Shown: piece by piece, positions 15,006 through 22,234 of the stretch
Numbering within the stretch: position 1 is the first letter of the stretch
How the letters are laid out: each line of letters opens with the position of its first letter
Origin: an uncultured Porphyromonas sp.
Lineage (GTDB): Bacteria > Bacteroidota > Bacteroidia > Bacteroidales > Porphyromonadaceae
Direction: 5' to 3'
DNA length: 25,624 nucleotides
Assembly (NCBI RefSeq): GCF_947254915.1
Contig: NZ_CAMYEZ010000012.1
Coordinates: 1-25,624 of the forward strand
Position numbers and translations under genes: made by a program
The notes under the pieces: generated by a model
Database searches by the model: none
What the model was told of the DNA's origin: nothing
What the model saw: only the letters and a program-made list of their open reading frames with translations

Positions 15006-16190
15006 TTATCTAGATGAATTGCTGTGCATCACGAGGATAGGTGTCCCTGCGTGGAAGAGCATGCGCCGAGCCATCGTCGGGTTAAAGAGCTTGGCGAGTA
15101 CACGTCGCTTATAGGTATTGACCACGATCAGCTCTACCTGATGGATTGCGACAAACTCTTCTAGAGCGGCATAGAGCTCTCCTTCGCTTAGCTTGGACCA
15201 CTCGATGTGCGCATCGGGATACTGCTGCTTATTGTACTCCTGAATGGCTTGCAGCTGTACGTCTCCCCACTTGCCCTCAGAGCGTGACACGTTGAAGAGT
15301 CTGTACTCTGGCGCTAGGGGCTTCATCAGTTGCATCATCTGATCGAAGAGTACGAGGTCTCTCTGGTCGAAGCTGGTCGCCACGCCTACATGCTTGACCT
15401 GCATGAGGTCGTCGATAGCAATCTTCTCAGGGACTACCAGGACGGGAGCTTGGGCACGGTCAATGATTTCGGCAGCGACACTACCGACGATGTAGTCGCT
15501 ATCCTCTGTCTTGCCTCGTGTACCCATGATGATGATGGCTGGGAGGTTGCGCTTAGCATAGCGTAGGATCTCATCGGCAGGGATGCCGTCACGGATGGTG
15601 GTGCGGTAGGTGACCTGGGGTAGTGAGCCGTCAGCCATCTTGGCATCGATCTCTTTCGAGAGTTCAGTCATCTGCTGCTCAGCTTTTCCCGCCTCCTGTT
15701 GCGAAGCCTCCTGTATCTGTGGTAGCAGTGCCGTAAAGTCGCCATAGGGGAAGTTCATCTGAGGCATTGTGCCCGTATATACGTGCATGAGTAGCACGTG
15801 TAGCTCTCGGCGTGCTGCAAAGTGGAAGCCGAGCTTGACGATCTTGTCCGTATAAGAGCTAAAGTCTACGGGGATGAGCACGTATCCCTTGTATGCAGCA
15901 ACGTGAGCCGTGTCGGGAGATTCGTTGGCTAGGTCAGACTTCTCCTGCAGGACATCGTACGCCTCGTCTAGATCCCACTTGAGGTCCTCTATATAGGCTA
16001 GTGCGCGAGGTAGGTCACGCTCTGCGATACGTACTCGTACGCCCGTCGAGAAGATAGGCTGTACGGTATTGACATTGTGTAGGGTAGCTGGTATGCCTTG
16101 GCTTTGGAGCAGGCTCTGGAGTATCTGCGCCTTTTCGTAGGTATGTATAGCTACAGTCACCAGCTTGGACTGGTCTTTGTCTTGTGGCAT
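15006..16190 (-). CDS. DUF2007 domain fused to tandem universal stress domains
   Basis: I start this at the ATG 16188-16190 (MPQDKDQSKLVTVAI), giving 394 residues. The frame extends to 16289, but the extra 33 residues would cross a terminator-like hairpin at 16267-16298 and resemble nothing. Residues about 10-75 match DUF2007 (PF09413), a small domain suspected of signalling: HTYEKAQILQSLLQSQGIPATL, then VRVRIAERDLPRALAYIED. Two Usp folds follow. The first (about 118-260) has the nucleotide-binding pattern G-x2-G-x9-G-S in GTRGKTEDSDYIVGSV, so it may bind ATP; the second (to the C-terminus) lacks that glycine pattern and ends TPILVMHSNSSR. The protein is presumably cytoplasmic and tied to stress or starvation. 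The family call is good; the specific role is unknown. Confidence 0.85.
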   Translation of the reverse strand: MPQDKDQSKLVTVAIHTYEKAQILQSLLQSQGIPATLHNVNTVQPIFSTGVRVRIAERDLPRALAYIEDLKWDLDEAYDVLQEKSDLANESPDTAHVAAYKGYVLIPVDFSSYTDKIVKLGFHFAARRELHVLLMHVYTGTMPQMNFPYGDFTALLPQIQEASQQEAGKAEQQMTELSKEIDAKMADGSLPQVTYRTTIRDGIPADEILRYAKRNLPAIIIMGTRGKTEDSDYIVGSVAAEIIDRAQAPVLVVPEKIAIDDLMQVKHVGVATSFDQRDLVLFDQMMQLMKPLAPEYRLFNVSRSEGKWGDVQLQAIQEYNKQQYPDAHIEWSKLSEGELYAALEEFVAIHQVELIVVNTYKRRVLAKLFNPTMARRMLFHAGTPILVMHSNSSR

Positions 16191-16266
16191 AGATGTAGTG
16201 ATAATGGTTAATGTAAGCGTGGGGTATCGCTCGGGTGTCGACAACCTTGTGATAGGGTTAAGAAGA

Positions 16267-16298
16267 GCAGTCAGTGACTGGTCGGCCACTGACTGCTA
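16267..16298 (-). terminator. Terminator-like hairpin after the small HTH gene
   Basis: AGCAGTCAGTG (16267-16277) pairs perfectly with CACTGACTGCT (16288-16298), with a 10-nt loop. It lies 13 bp beyond the stop codon of the 86-residue gene. The minus strand shows no T-run after it; a T-run (GAGCTTTTTTC) is on the plus side, so the hairpin may act in either direction. Confidence 0.55.
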
Positions 16299-16311
16299 CG
16301 AGCTTTTTTCT

Positions 16312-16572
16312 TTAGAGGACAGGCTCCTCGCCTATGATGGTACGAGCCTGATTGAGGATGGTGTTGTCGTCAATGACTACGATACCTCCATCGGGACCTG
16401 CCTCGATGTGTACTCCAGCACCACGACCATCTTCGTAGTTAGCACCTCCGAAGTAGTTCCTGACGGTGTCTACGCGGAGACCCAGTTGCTCTGCGATCTT
16501 GTGCATGGAGCCATCGGGTAGGCTATCCTTGATGCGACGCAGTTCGTTGAATGAGATTGTTTCCTTTGCCAT
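16312..16572 (-). CDS. Small DNA-binding (HTH-like) protein
   Basis: An 86-residue protein. Residues about 8-42 (LRRIKDSLPDGSMHKIAEQLGLRVDTVRNYFGG) read like a helix-turn-helix in which IAEQLGL and DTVRNYF form the turn and recognition helix. The C-terminal half (GAGVHIEAGPDGGIVVIDD) is glycine- and acid-rich. I recall close relatives across Bacteroidales annotated only as DNA-binding or hypothetical proteins, so it seems conserved in the order, but its targets are unknown. It precedes the Usp gene in the same orientation, separated by a hairpin. A promoter-like CACCTTTG occurs at 16661-16654 on the minus strand, one base off the consensus. Confidence 0.8.
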   Translation of the reverse strand: MAKETISFNELRRIKDSLPDGSMHKIAEQLGLRVDTVRNYFGGANYEDGRGAGVHIEAGPDGGIVVIDDNTILNQARTIIGEEPVL

Positions 16573-16668
16573 AACTGTATGTACTTAGTGATTTGTATGA
16601 GTTCTCTTATTCCGCCACTAACTTACAACATTTCTACTAGATATGCAAGGGGGCAAAGGTGCAAGTGG

Positions 16669-18615
16669 TCAATTGTCCGTATCGGAGAGGAACATTGAGA
16701 TGGTACCACCGCTGGCTATCTGGCTGTGCTTGACCCAATAAACCGTGTGGGGGCGCCCTCCGATGGTAAGGTCTGAGATATACTTATTGACTTGAGAGGC
16801 TCCCTGCGCTTTGATCGTGAGATGGCGCCCGCCTCCCATATCAATGTTGATCTCGTTGAAGGAAGGTGCGACGATTGAGTAGCCGTTTATGCCTGGTGCT
16901 ACAGGGTATAAGCCCATCATGGCGAAGACCAGCGATGCGCTCAGAGAGCCGTAGTCGTCAGGCCCTGGATAGCCGAAAGAACCGACTCCAAAGAAGTAGT
17001 CGATGGTGTGACGGACAAACTTCTGCGCATAGTGTGGACGACCCATCAAGTTGTAGGTAAAGAGGAAAGCGAAGAGATCGGGATTGACATTGAGCGAGTG
17101 TAGCGAACTACTGAAGAGGCTATCAATATTGATCTGTCCCTCGGGTAGTAGTATAGGAGCCGAGTCACTCGGATACTCTAGGATAGAGGCGACTTGCTGT
17201 GCCGAGAGCCTGCCAGCCACTGGCACATAAGTATCGCTCAGCTCTGAGTACTCTCTAGCAAGAGCCGTGTAGCCCAGACTATTGGCAAGTTGTGAGAGAC
17301 ACCAAAGCTTGTAACCAGAGCGTCGCTCAGGGTCTGCATCGATAGCGGTGCGGAGCACCTCAAAGGCTTGTCTGATATCCTCGTCGAGGAGCCCCTTGGC
17401 GAGTGCATCCGTGAGGAGGAAGAGCAGTGGCGACTCCTCCGTGTAGATCACACTCCCCAGGTCAAGCGTCTTCAAGAGTCGTCCTCCAGAGTCACGTATA
17501 GCTCGGAGATAGGAGACGATAACTTCATGCATCATGTCTGGCTCATAGAGCATCAGTAGAGGATAGTTGGTCTCGTAGGTGTAGTTTAGGTTATCTTGGC
17601 TGTACTGAGTGATCCCCTCGTCACTATGTACCGAGTCATCAATAGGAGAGTAGTACTGTCCATCCTCGGAGATGCTGACGGGCCATAGGTGCGAGCGGTA
17701 TAGAGCGGTGTAAAACTTACGCATGTTCACCTCTGTACCGCCAGAGACCTCCACTTTGCGCAGGCTCTTCTGCCATTCGTTGCGGGCAGCCTTGACTAGA
17801 GGAGCGTACTCAAAGCTCTGGATCTGTGTGGTTAAGTTTCGCTTAGCTTGCTCGCAACTGATGAGCGATATGCCATACTTGGCTACGATACGCTTATTGG
17901 GCTTCTGTAGTCGTAGCGTGAGGCACTCATAGGTTGTGTCCTTGGGGGATATGGCGCTCGTCATCTGCTCTATATTTGTATTCAGCTGCAAGTATAAGTA
18001 GATGCGTGTCGGCGTGGTGCCCCCGTAGGAGACCTCAGCCGTGAGAGCATCATCGGCCACTTGCTCCCAGGAGGTCGAGTCTCGGCGGTCTATATATAAG
18101 GAGAGCTGATGCGCATCGCTACCATTGTAGTCGCGTGAGGAGAGATCATAGAGACCGCTCATAGAGGTAAGCGAAAAGTCCACATTGACCTGTAGCTCAT
18201 CAAGGTAAAGGTGGTAGCTGTACGGGGTAATCTCTTGAAAGTCGAAGCTGAGTCTCCCCGAAGGGTCTTGATTGGCGTGGGCACTCTCGGGGATTAGGTA
18301 GAAGAGCGGGCGACCATCTATGTCTGGCGTGTAGAGCGGTAGTCCCTTGATACGAGCCGACCGCAAGCTCTCCTTGAATGGGATGATACGCAGCAGACTG
18401 TGAGGGAGCTGTACGATGGGAAATATCTCCTCGCTATGCTCAGCATCCCACGTGCCCTGATGAACATCCACATAGTCTACAAGTAGTGGGGTAGAGCCAA
18501 AGACCCCCTCTCCGACCTTGCTACAACTACTGCTGAGGAGTAGCGGGAGCAAAAGTAGCGTAGTCAGGATCGTCCGTTTGGTCGTGTGTGAGAAGTAAGC
18601 GAGTCTCTGCTTCAT
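16669..18615 (-). CDS. GH92-like lipoprotein, probably altered active site
   Basis: A 648-residue lipoprotein related to GH92 alpha-mannosidases. The signal peptide ends LLLSSSC, with lipidation at Cys32. The C-terminal domain keeps the family shape: FYTALYRSHLWP, then GYPGPDDYGSLSASLVFAMMGLYPVAPG, corresponding to the usual GNDDCGQMSAWYVFSALGFYPV-like block. Several catalytic landmarks differ. The WDTxR motif expected after the FYTALY block is replaced by YTYETNYP. I find no EGNxWQY block carrying the catalytic acid, and the region where it should lie is shortened. Total length is below the 700-760 typical of the family. It may be a binding protein or act on an unusual substrate. The start overlaps the preceding dciA-like gene by 4 bp, so the two are cotranscribed. 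Confidence 0.82.
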   Translation of the reverse strand: MKQRLAYFSHTTKRTILTTLLLLPLLLSSSCSKVGEGVFGSTPLLVDYVDVHQGTWDAEHSEEIFPIVQLPHSLLRIIPFKESLRSARIKGLPLYTPDIDGRPLFYLIPESAHANQDPSGRLSFDFQEITPYSYHLYLDELQVNVDFSLTSMSGLYDLSSRDYNGSDAHQLSLYIDRRDSTSWEQVADDALTAEVSYGGTTPTRIYLYLQLNTNIEQMTSAISPKDTTYECLTLRLQKPNKRIVAKYGISLISCEQAKRNLTTQIQSFEYAPLVKAARNEWQKSLRKVEVSGGTEVNMRKFYTALYRSHLWPVSISEDGQYYSPIDDSVHSDEGITQYSQDNLNYTYETNYPLLMLYEPDMMHEVIVSYLRAIRDSGGRLLKTLDLGSVIYTEESPLLFLLTDALAKGLLDEDIRQAFEVLRTAIDADPERRSGYKLWCLSQLANSLGYTALAREYSELSDTYVPVAGRLSAQQVASILEYPSDSAPILLPEGQINIDSLFSSSLHSLNVNPDLFAFLFTYNLMGRPHYAQKFVRHTIDYFFGVGSFGYPGPDDYGSLSASLVFAMMGLYPVAPGINGYSIVAPSFNEINIDMGGGRHLTIKAQGASQVNKYISDLTIGGRPHTVYWVKHSQIASGGTISMFLSDTDN

Positions 18616-18902
18616 CGGATTATGATTTCGTCTATAAGGTCGTACTGTAGGTGCGCATTGATCTGCTCTATGAGCTGTTGCTGCGTGAGCCGTATCTCTT
18701 GTCGCAGGCTAGCCGAGGTGATGCGCATTCGCAGGGTATGGTCTGAGATCGATAGCTCACGTATCTGTCGTCTGAGCGGGTAGAAGCGTGTGCGCAGGTA
18801 TTGGAGCGCCTTGAGCTCGAGGAGCCCTTGGTCTACCTCTGGGCTCTCGGAGAGCCAGTCTGATAAGATTTTCCCTAGAGGCTTAGGATCTTTGCGCTGC
18901 AT
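18612..18902 (-). CDS. DUF721 / DciA-like protein
   Basis: A 96-residue protein of the DUF721 family. The C-terminal part is typical: LRMRITSASLRQEIRLTQQQLIEQIN, ending DLIDEIIIR. DciA is the ancestral loader of the replicative helicase DnaB in bacteria lacking DnaC or DnaI, which includes Bacteroidetes; a role in replication initiation is inferred from the family. The N-terminus MQRKDPKPLGKILSDWL fits the short Bacteroidetes form. It has a consensus -7 element 27 nt upstream and overlaps the GH92-like gene by 4 bp (ATGA), an odd pairing of a replication gene with a surface lipoprotein gene. Confidence 0.85.
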   Translation of the reverse strand: MQRKDPKPLGKILSDWLSESPEVDQGLLELKALQYLRTRFYPLRRQIRELSISDHTLRMRITSASLRQEIRLTQQQLIEQINAHLQYDLIDEIIIR

Positions 18903-18928
18903 GTGAGTTGTCTATCGTTTGCTGAGTG

Positions 18929-18936
18929 CAAATATA
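18929..18936 (-). promoter_or_regulatory. Putative promoter of the dciA-like operon, -7 element
   Basis: On the minus strand TATATTTG (18936-18929) fits TAnnTTTG, 27 nt before the start codon. No -33 TTG is evident. Confidence 0.5.
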
Positions 18937-18963
18937 AGAAGAAAGCTAGAGATTAGACTTTAG

Positions 18964-19008
18964 AGAGCGAAGGCTAAGTGGTTGACTTGACCACTTAGCC
19001 TTCGCTCT
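18964..19008 (-). terminator. Terminator of the tRNA-Leu gene
   Basis: A perfect 19-bp stem (18964-18982 with 18990-19008) and a 7-nt loop, starting 10 bp after the mature tRNA 3' end. No long T-run follows. It could also limit transcription towards the dciA-like promoter. Confidence 0.75.
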
Positions 19009-19017
19009 TAACCTTTG

Positions 19018-19101
19018 TGCCCAGAGCCGGGATCGAACCGGCACAGGTTTAACCCCATCGGTGTTTGAGACCGACGCGTCTACCAATTCCGCCATCTGGG
19101 C
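19018..19101 (-). tRNA. tRNA-Leu, anticodon CAA
   Basis: 84 nt without an encoded CCA. The acceptor stem GCCCAGA pairs with TCTGGGC, the D arm is GCG...CGC, and the anticodon stem TCGGT/ACCGA encloses the loop CTCAAAC, so the anticodon is CAA (reads UUG). A long variable arm follows, as expected for class II Leu tRNA, then the T arm GCCGG-TTCGATC-CCGGC and discriminator A. All stems pair fully. Confidence 0.96.
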
Positions 19102-19123
19102 GATGCCTCTCGCTAGACGGTTG

Positions 19124-19131
19124 CAAAGGTA
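19124..19131 (-). promoter_or_regulatory. tRNA-Leu promoter, -7 element
   Basis: On the minus strand TAccTTTG (19131-19124) is a full consensus match 23 nt before the mature 5' end. The -33 region has no clear TTG. Confidence 0.6.
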
Positions 19132-19288
19132 CGAAAAAAGAATTTAGAACCGCTAGCCCTGTAGGAAGGCAGCAGGGCAAACGCAGTATAATCTTTGTGT
19201 TCAGCTATCTAAGCTTGACGAAAATCCTGGAGTATGTAGATTGACCTTGCTACGTAGCGCTATAGACTCACGCTATAACGACTCCTAT
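19132..19288. other. Intergenic stretch with one short hairpin
   Basis: This is the part of the tRNA-Leu to ruvB gap outside repeat copy C. It contains a hairpin GCCCTG (19156-19161) with CAGGGC (19173-19178) and otherwise nothing I recognise. Confidence 0.4.
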
Positions 19289-19490
19289 ATCTCCGCAGAG
19301 TCCAATATCTCCCTAGGAATTTCACCAAATCTCCCGAGGAAACGAAAATTCTCCACGGAGGGACGAAATAAAACTTCGGAAGAATGAAATGAAACTTCGG
19401 AAGAATGAAATCATAAGTCCGAAGAATTTTTCTTTTCCTCACTGGACAATCCAAGATTTCCACGGAGGAATCTTTCGATTTCCTCCACCG
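19289..19490 (+). repeat. Dispersed ~21-bp-period repeat, copy C (longest)
   Basis: It lies between tRNA-Leu and ruvB. About ten degenerate units follow one another; aligned words (CTCCGC, CTCCCT, CTCCCGAGG, CTCCACGG, CTTCGGAAG twice, then diverged forms) start at 19291, 19309, 19331, 19351, 19374, 19395, 19416, about 19436, 19458 and 19480, giving spacings of 18-23 bp and mostly 21-22. The block 19364-19405 is identical to 5370-5411 in copy A. The open frame on its minus strand shows the matching 7-residue repeat (FILPKFH, FILPKFY) and is unlikely to be a gene. Confidence 0.85.
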
Positions 19491-19631
19491 TTTGATTTCT
19501 TTCATAGAGATGTGGATTAAGTCGTTCGCTATAATGCGTCAGCTCTACCAGTTTTACGAAGAGAGGCTAAAAGTTCCTTCCTTCATTCATTTACAATACT
19601 ACGAAGAGGTGTGGGCTATTCCCTTTTTCGC

Positions 19632-19639
19632 TAACTTTG
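19632..19639 (+). promoter_or_regulatory. Putative ruvB promoter, -7 element, very close to the start
   Basis: TAacTTTG fits the consensus and ends only 7 nt before the ruvB ATG at 19647, so the mRNA would be leaderless or nearly so. There is no TTG about 20 nt upstream. Confidence 0.5.
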
Positions 19640-19646
19640 CTGACGT

Positions 19647-20693
19647 ATGAAGGGTGATCCATTTGATATTCGCGAGGAGCGTACGCCCCCGCAGAGCTTG
19701 TCTGATCTACAGCAGGAGGAGCAGTTGCGCCCCTCCTACTTCGATAGTTTCCGAGGTCAGGGACATGTAGTGGACAATCTGAAGGTCTTCGTCGAGGCGG
19801 CTCGTCGCCGTGACGAAGCGCTTGACCACGTCCTCCTCTACGGTCCTCCTGGACTGGGCAAGACGACTCTCTCGCACATCATCTCGCACGAGCTAGGAGT
19901 CGGTATGAAGATTACTTCGGGACCTGTCTTGGAGAAGGCGGGAGACTTAGCGGGATTGCTCACTTCGCTAGAGCCTCGAGACGTGCTTTTTATTGATGAG
20001 ATCCATCGCCTGAGCCACACCGTGGAGGAGTATCTCTACTCGGCTATGGAGGACTTTCGGATCGATCTGATGATCGACAAAGGGCCAGGAGCGCGCTCCA
20101 TACAGATAGACCTCAACCCCTTTACACTAGTGGGAGCGACCACGCGCAGCGGTCTGCTGACGGCTCCGCTGCGGGACCGCTTTGGCATCAACCTACATCT
20201 AGAGTACTACGACGTGGATACGCTCACGGACATCGTGCTGCGCTCGGCTCGTATCCTAGAGGTGCCGTGTGAGGAGGAGGCTGCTCGGGGTATCGCTCTG
20301 CGTAGTCGTGGCACGCCTCGTATTGCCAATGCGCTCCTAAAGCGTGTGCGAGACTTTGCGCAGGTCAAGGGCAACGGGGTGATCGATAGCGATATTACGA
20401 CAGTGGCGCTCGAAGCGCTACACATAGATAAGCATGGGCTGGATCATACGGATCACAAGTTGCTGAAGACCATCATTGATAAGTTTGACGGAGGTCCCGT
20501 CGGACTGAGCACCATAGCCACAGCCATGGGCGAGGACCCTGGCACGATCGAGGAGGTGTATGAACCATTTCTCATTCAGGAGGGCTTCATACAGCGTACT
20601 CGTACGGGACGGCAGGCGACACGCTTGGCGTATGCTCACTTGGGGCGTACCTATCGGCAGGATTTGCCTCCAGAGGTGTCGCTCTTTGACTAA
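19647..20693 (+). CDS. ruvB: Holliday junction branch-migration helicase RuvB
   Basis: The hexameric AAA+ motor that, with RuvA, drives branch migration of Holliday junctions before RuvC cleavage. The 348-residue length is typical. Walker A GPPGLGKT is at 66-73 and Walker B with DEIH at 117-120. Sensor 1 lies in LVGATTRSGLL, the arginine-finger region is LRDRFG, and the C-terminal winged helix includes GPVGLSTIATAMGED and EEVYEPFLIQEGF. The start agrees with Bacteroides RuvB, which begins at an equivalent place. It heads an operon: xseA follows after 24 nt and a nucleotidase gene 17 nt after that. ruvA and ruvC are not in this window. Confidence 0.97.
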   Translation: MKGDPFDIREERTPPQSLSDLQQEEQLRPSYFDSFRGQGHVVDNLKVFVEAARRRDEALDHVLLYGPPGLGKTTLSHIISHELGVGMKITSGPVLEKAGDLAGLLTSLEPRDVLFIDEIHRLSHTVEEYLYSAMEDFRIDLMIDKGPGARSIQIDLNPFTLVGATTRSGLLTAPLRDRFGINLHLEYYDVDTLTDIVLRSARILEVPCEEEAARGIALRSRGTPRIANALLKRVRDFAQVKGNGVIDSDITTVALEALHIDKHGLDHTDHKLLKTIIDKFDGGPVGLSTIATAMGEDPGTIEEVYEPFLIQEGFIQRTRTGRQATRLAYAHLGRTYRQDLPPEVSLFD

Positions 20694-20717
20694 CTAAAAG
20701 CCTTTTCTCCCTGCGCC

Positions 20718-22217
20718 ATGTCCTCACTAGAGATGCAAGCCTCAGAGTTAGTAGCTAAGCGGTACACGCTGACGGAGCTACTAGGCTCGTTGCAGCGCTG
20801 CATTGACTACTATTACAATCGCCTTTACTACGTGACGGGCGAGGTGAGTGGCTACCGAGGACGCAGTCAGCGGGGGCATTGCTACTTTAACCTAATAGAC
20901 AAGGTGTCGGACCCGCTACACCCAGAGGCGGGTGGGGGAGAGCTATCAGCGCAGATCTCGGCCGTGATATGGGCTAGTCGCTACAATCAGATTGCGCAGC
21001 ACTTCCAGCAGGTGACGGGGCAACCACTCACGGACGGAATCAAGATATTGGCGCTCGTGGAGCTCAAGTACGATCCACGCTACGGGCTACAACTAGACAT
21101 ACAGGACATCGATCCGAGCTACACACTGGGCGAGGTGGCACGACAGCGACGTGAGACGCTCCAGCTCCTAGAGCGTATGGGGCTTATGGAGCGCAACAAG
21201 CAGCACCCGATGCCGAGACCTTTGCGACGCATCGCCATCATCTCCTCGCCGACGGCTGCTGGCTACCAAGACTTCACGAGACATCTGGAGGAGAGTGCGG
21301 TGGCTCCTTTTATAGAGAAAGCGCTCTTTAGAGCCACGATGCAGGGCAAGAGTGCGCCACAGTCTATCGTCGCTGCACTCGAAAGGGTGCGCCAGCACGA
21401 GACACTCTTTGACCTTGTGGTCATCATACGAGGCGGGGGTGCCACGGCTGATTTGGGCACCTTCGATGACTTCGGAGTAGCTCGTGCAGTGGCGGAGTTT
21501 TCGCTCCCTGTGTGGAGCGGTATTGGGCACGATCGGGACGAGAGCGTCGTGGACTTAGTTTCGCACAGAGCCTTCAAAACCCCTACGGCAGTGGCTACCG
21601 CTGTGATCGATGCTTGGTGCGCAGAGTACACGCTCCTTGAGGAGGTGCATCAGCGACTGGAGCGATCTTGGCTGGAGGCGAGACAGACGGCGCAGACGGG
21701 GCTGGAACGCTTGGCTCAGCTACTCCGCCAGACGACGCTAGAGCAGCTACATCGTGAGGAGCGCCAGATGGTACTGCTACGCGAGCAGCTCTCTGTCGCT
21801 CCTCGTACGCTACTGCACAATCAGCACACGTTACTGGAGTCACAACGGGAGCGCTTGGCAGGCGCTGTGCGTTATCTGCCGAAGAGCTATCGGCACGAGT
21901 GGGATACGCTCTTGAGTCTCTTTAGGCATCGCTATGCGAGTTACCTCACGGCTCAGCTCAACGACTGGCAAGCTAGACAGCAGAGCCTGCAGGAGCAGCG
22001 CAAGATTACGACCACACAGCGCACGCAGATAGAGCACCTGGCGCAGATCATCCGAGCGATGGATCCGCAGACGGTTCTGCAGCGTGGCTACGCTATCGTG
22101 CACCACAAGGGCGACCTGGTCAAAAGCCCCTCGCAGCTCCGTGAGGGCGACGACATAGAGCTTCGCCTAGCTGAGGGTACGCTCTCGGCTACGCTAAGCC
22201 AATTGAAAGAACCATAA
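20718..22217 (+). CDS. xseA: Exodeoxyribonuclease VII large subunit
   Basis: The catalytic subunit of ExoVII, which degrades single-stranded DNA from both ends. Of 499 residues, about 15-120 form the N-terminal OB fold (LYYVTGEVSGYRGRSQRGHCYFNL). The catalytic domain contains IAIISSPTAAGYQDF, the glycine loop IRGGGATADLGTFDD and GIGHDRDESVVDLVSHRAFKTPTA. A long helical region (about 310-440) precedes the C-terminal QRGYAIVHHKG segment. It is slightly longer than E. coli XseA (456), with an insertion after LIDKV in the OB fold (DPLHPEAGGGE). The small subunit gene xseB, often next to xseA in related genomes, is absent here; the nucleotidase gene follows instead. Confidence 0.95.
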   Translation: MSSLEMQASELVAKRYTLTELLGSLQRCIDYYYNRLYYVTGEVSGYRGRSQRGHCYFNLIDKVSDPLHPEAGGGELSAQISAVIWASRYNQIAQHFQQVTGQPLTDGIKILALVELKYDPRYGLQLDIQDIDPSYTLGEVARQRRETLQLLERMGLMERNKQHPMPRPLRRIAIISSPTAAGYQDFTRHLEESAVAPFIEKALFRATMQGKSAPQSIVAALERVRQHETLFDLVVIIRGGGATADLGTFDDFGVARAVAEFSLPVWSGIGHDRDESVVDLVSHRAFKTPTAVATAVIDAWCAEYTLLEEVHQRLERSWLEARQTAQTGLERLAQLLRQTTLEQLHREERQMVLLREQLSVAPRTLLHNQHTLLESQRERLAGAVRYLPKSYRHEWDTLLSLFRHRYASYLTAQLNDWQARQQSLQEQRKITTTQRTQIEHLAQIIRAMDPQTVLQRGYAIVHHKGDLVKSPSQLREGDDIELRLAEGTLSATLSQLKEP

Positions 22218-22234
22218 CAAAGCATTCCTAGATT

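Noticed and set aside
16191..16289. Upstream extension of the DUF2007/Usp frame
   Set aside because: It would translate through a terminator-like hairpin and shows no family similarity; the ATG at 16190 is the better start.
19156..19178. GGAAGGCAGCAG in a hairpin, resembling the conserved tip of signal recognition particle RNA
   Set aside because: The 5' side lacks the matching CAGGUCC-like strand and the flanks do not pair into the long SRP helix. An Rfam RF00169 search would settle it.
19260..19505. 81-residue open frame (-) between tRNA-Leu and ruvB
   Set aside because: It coincides with repeat copy C and shows only the 7-residue echo of the DNA period.
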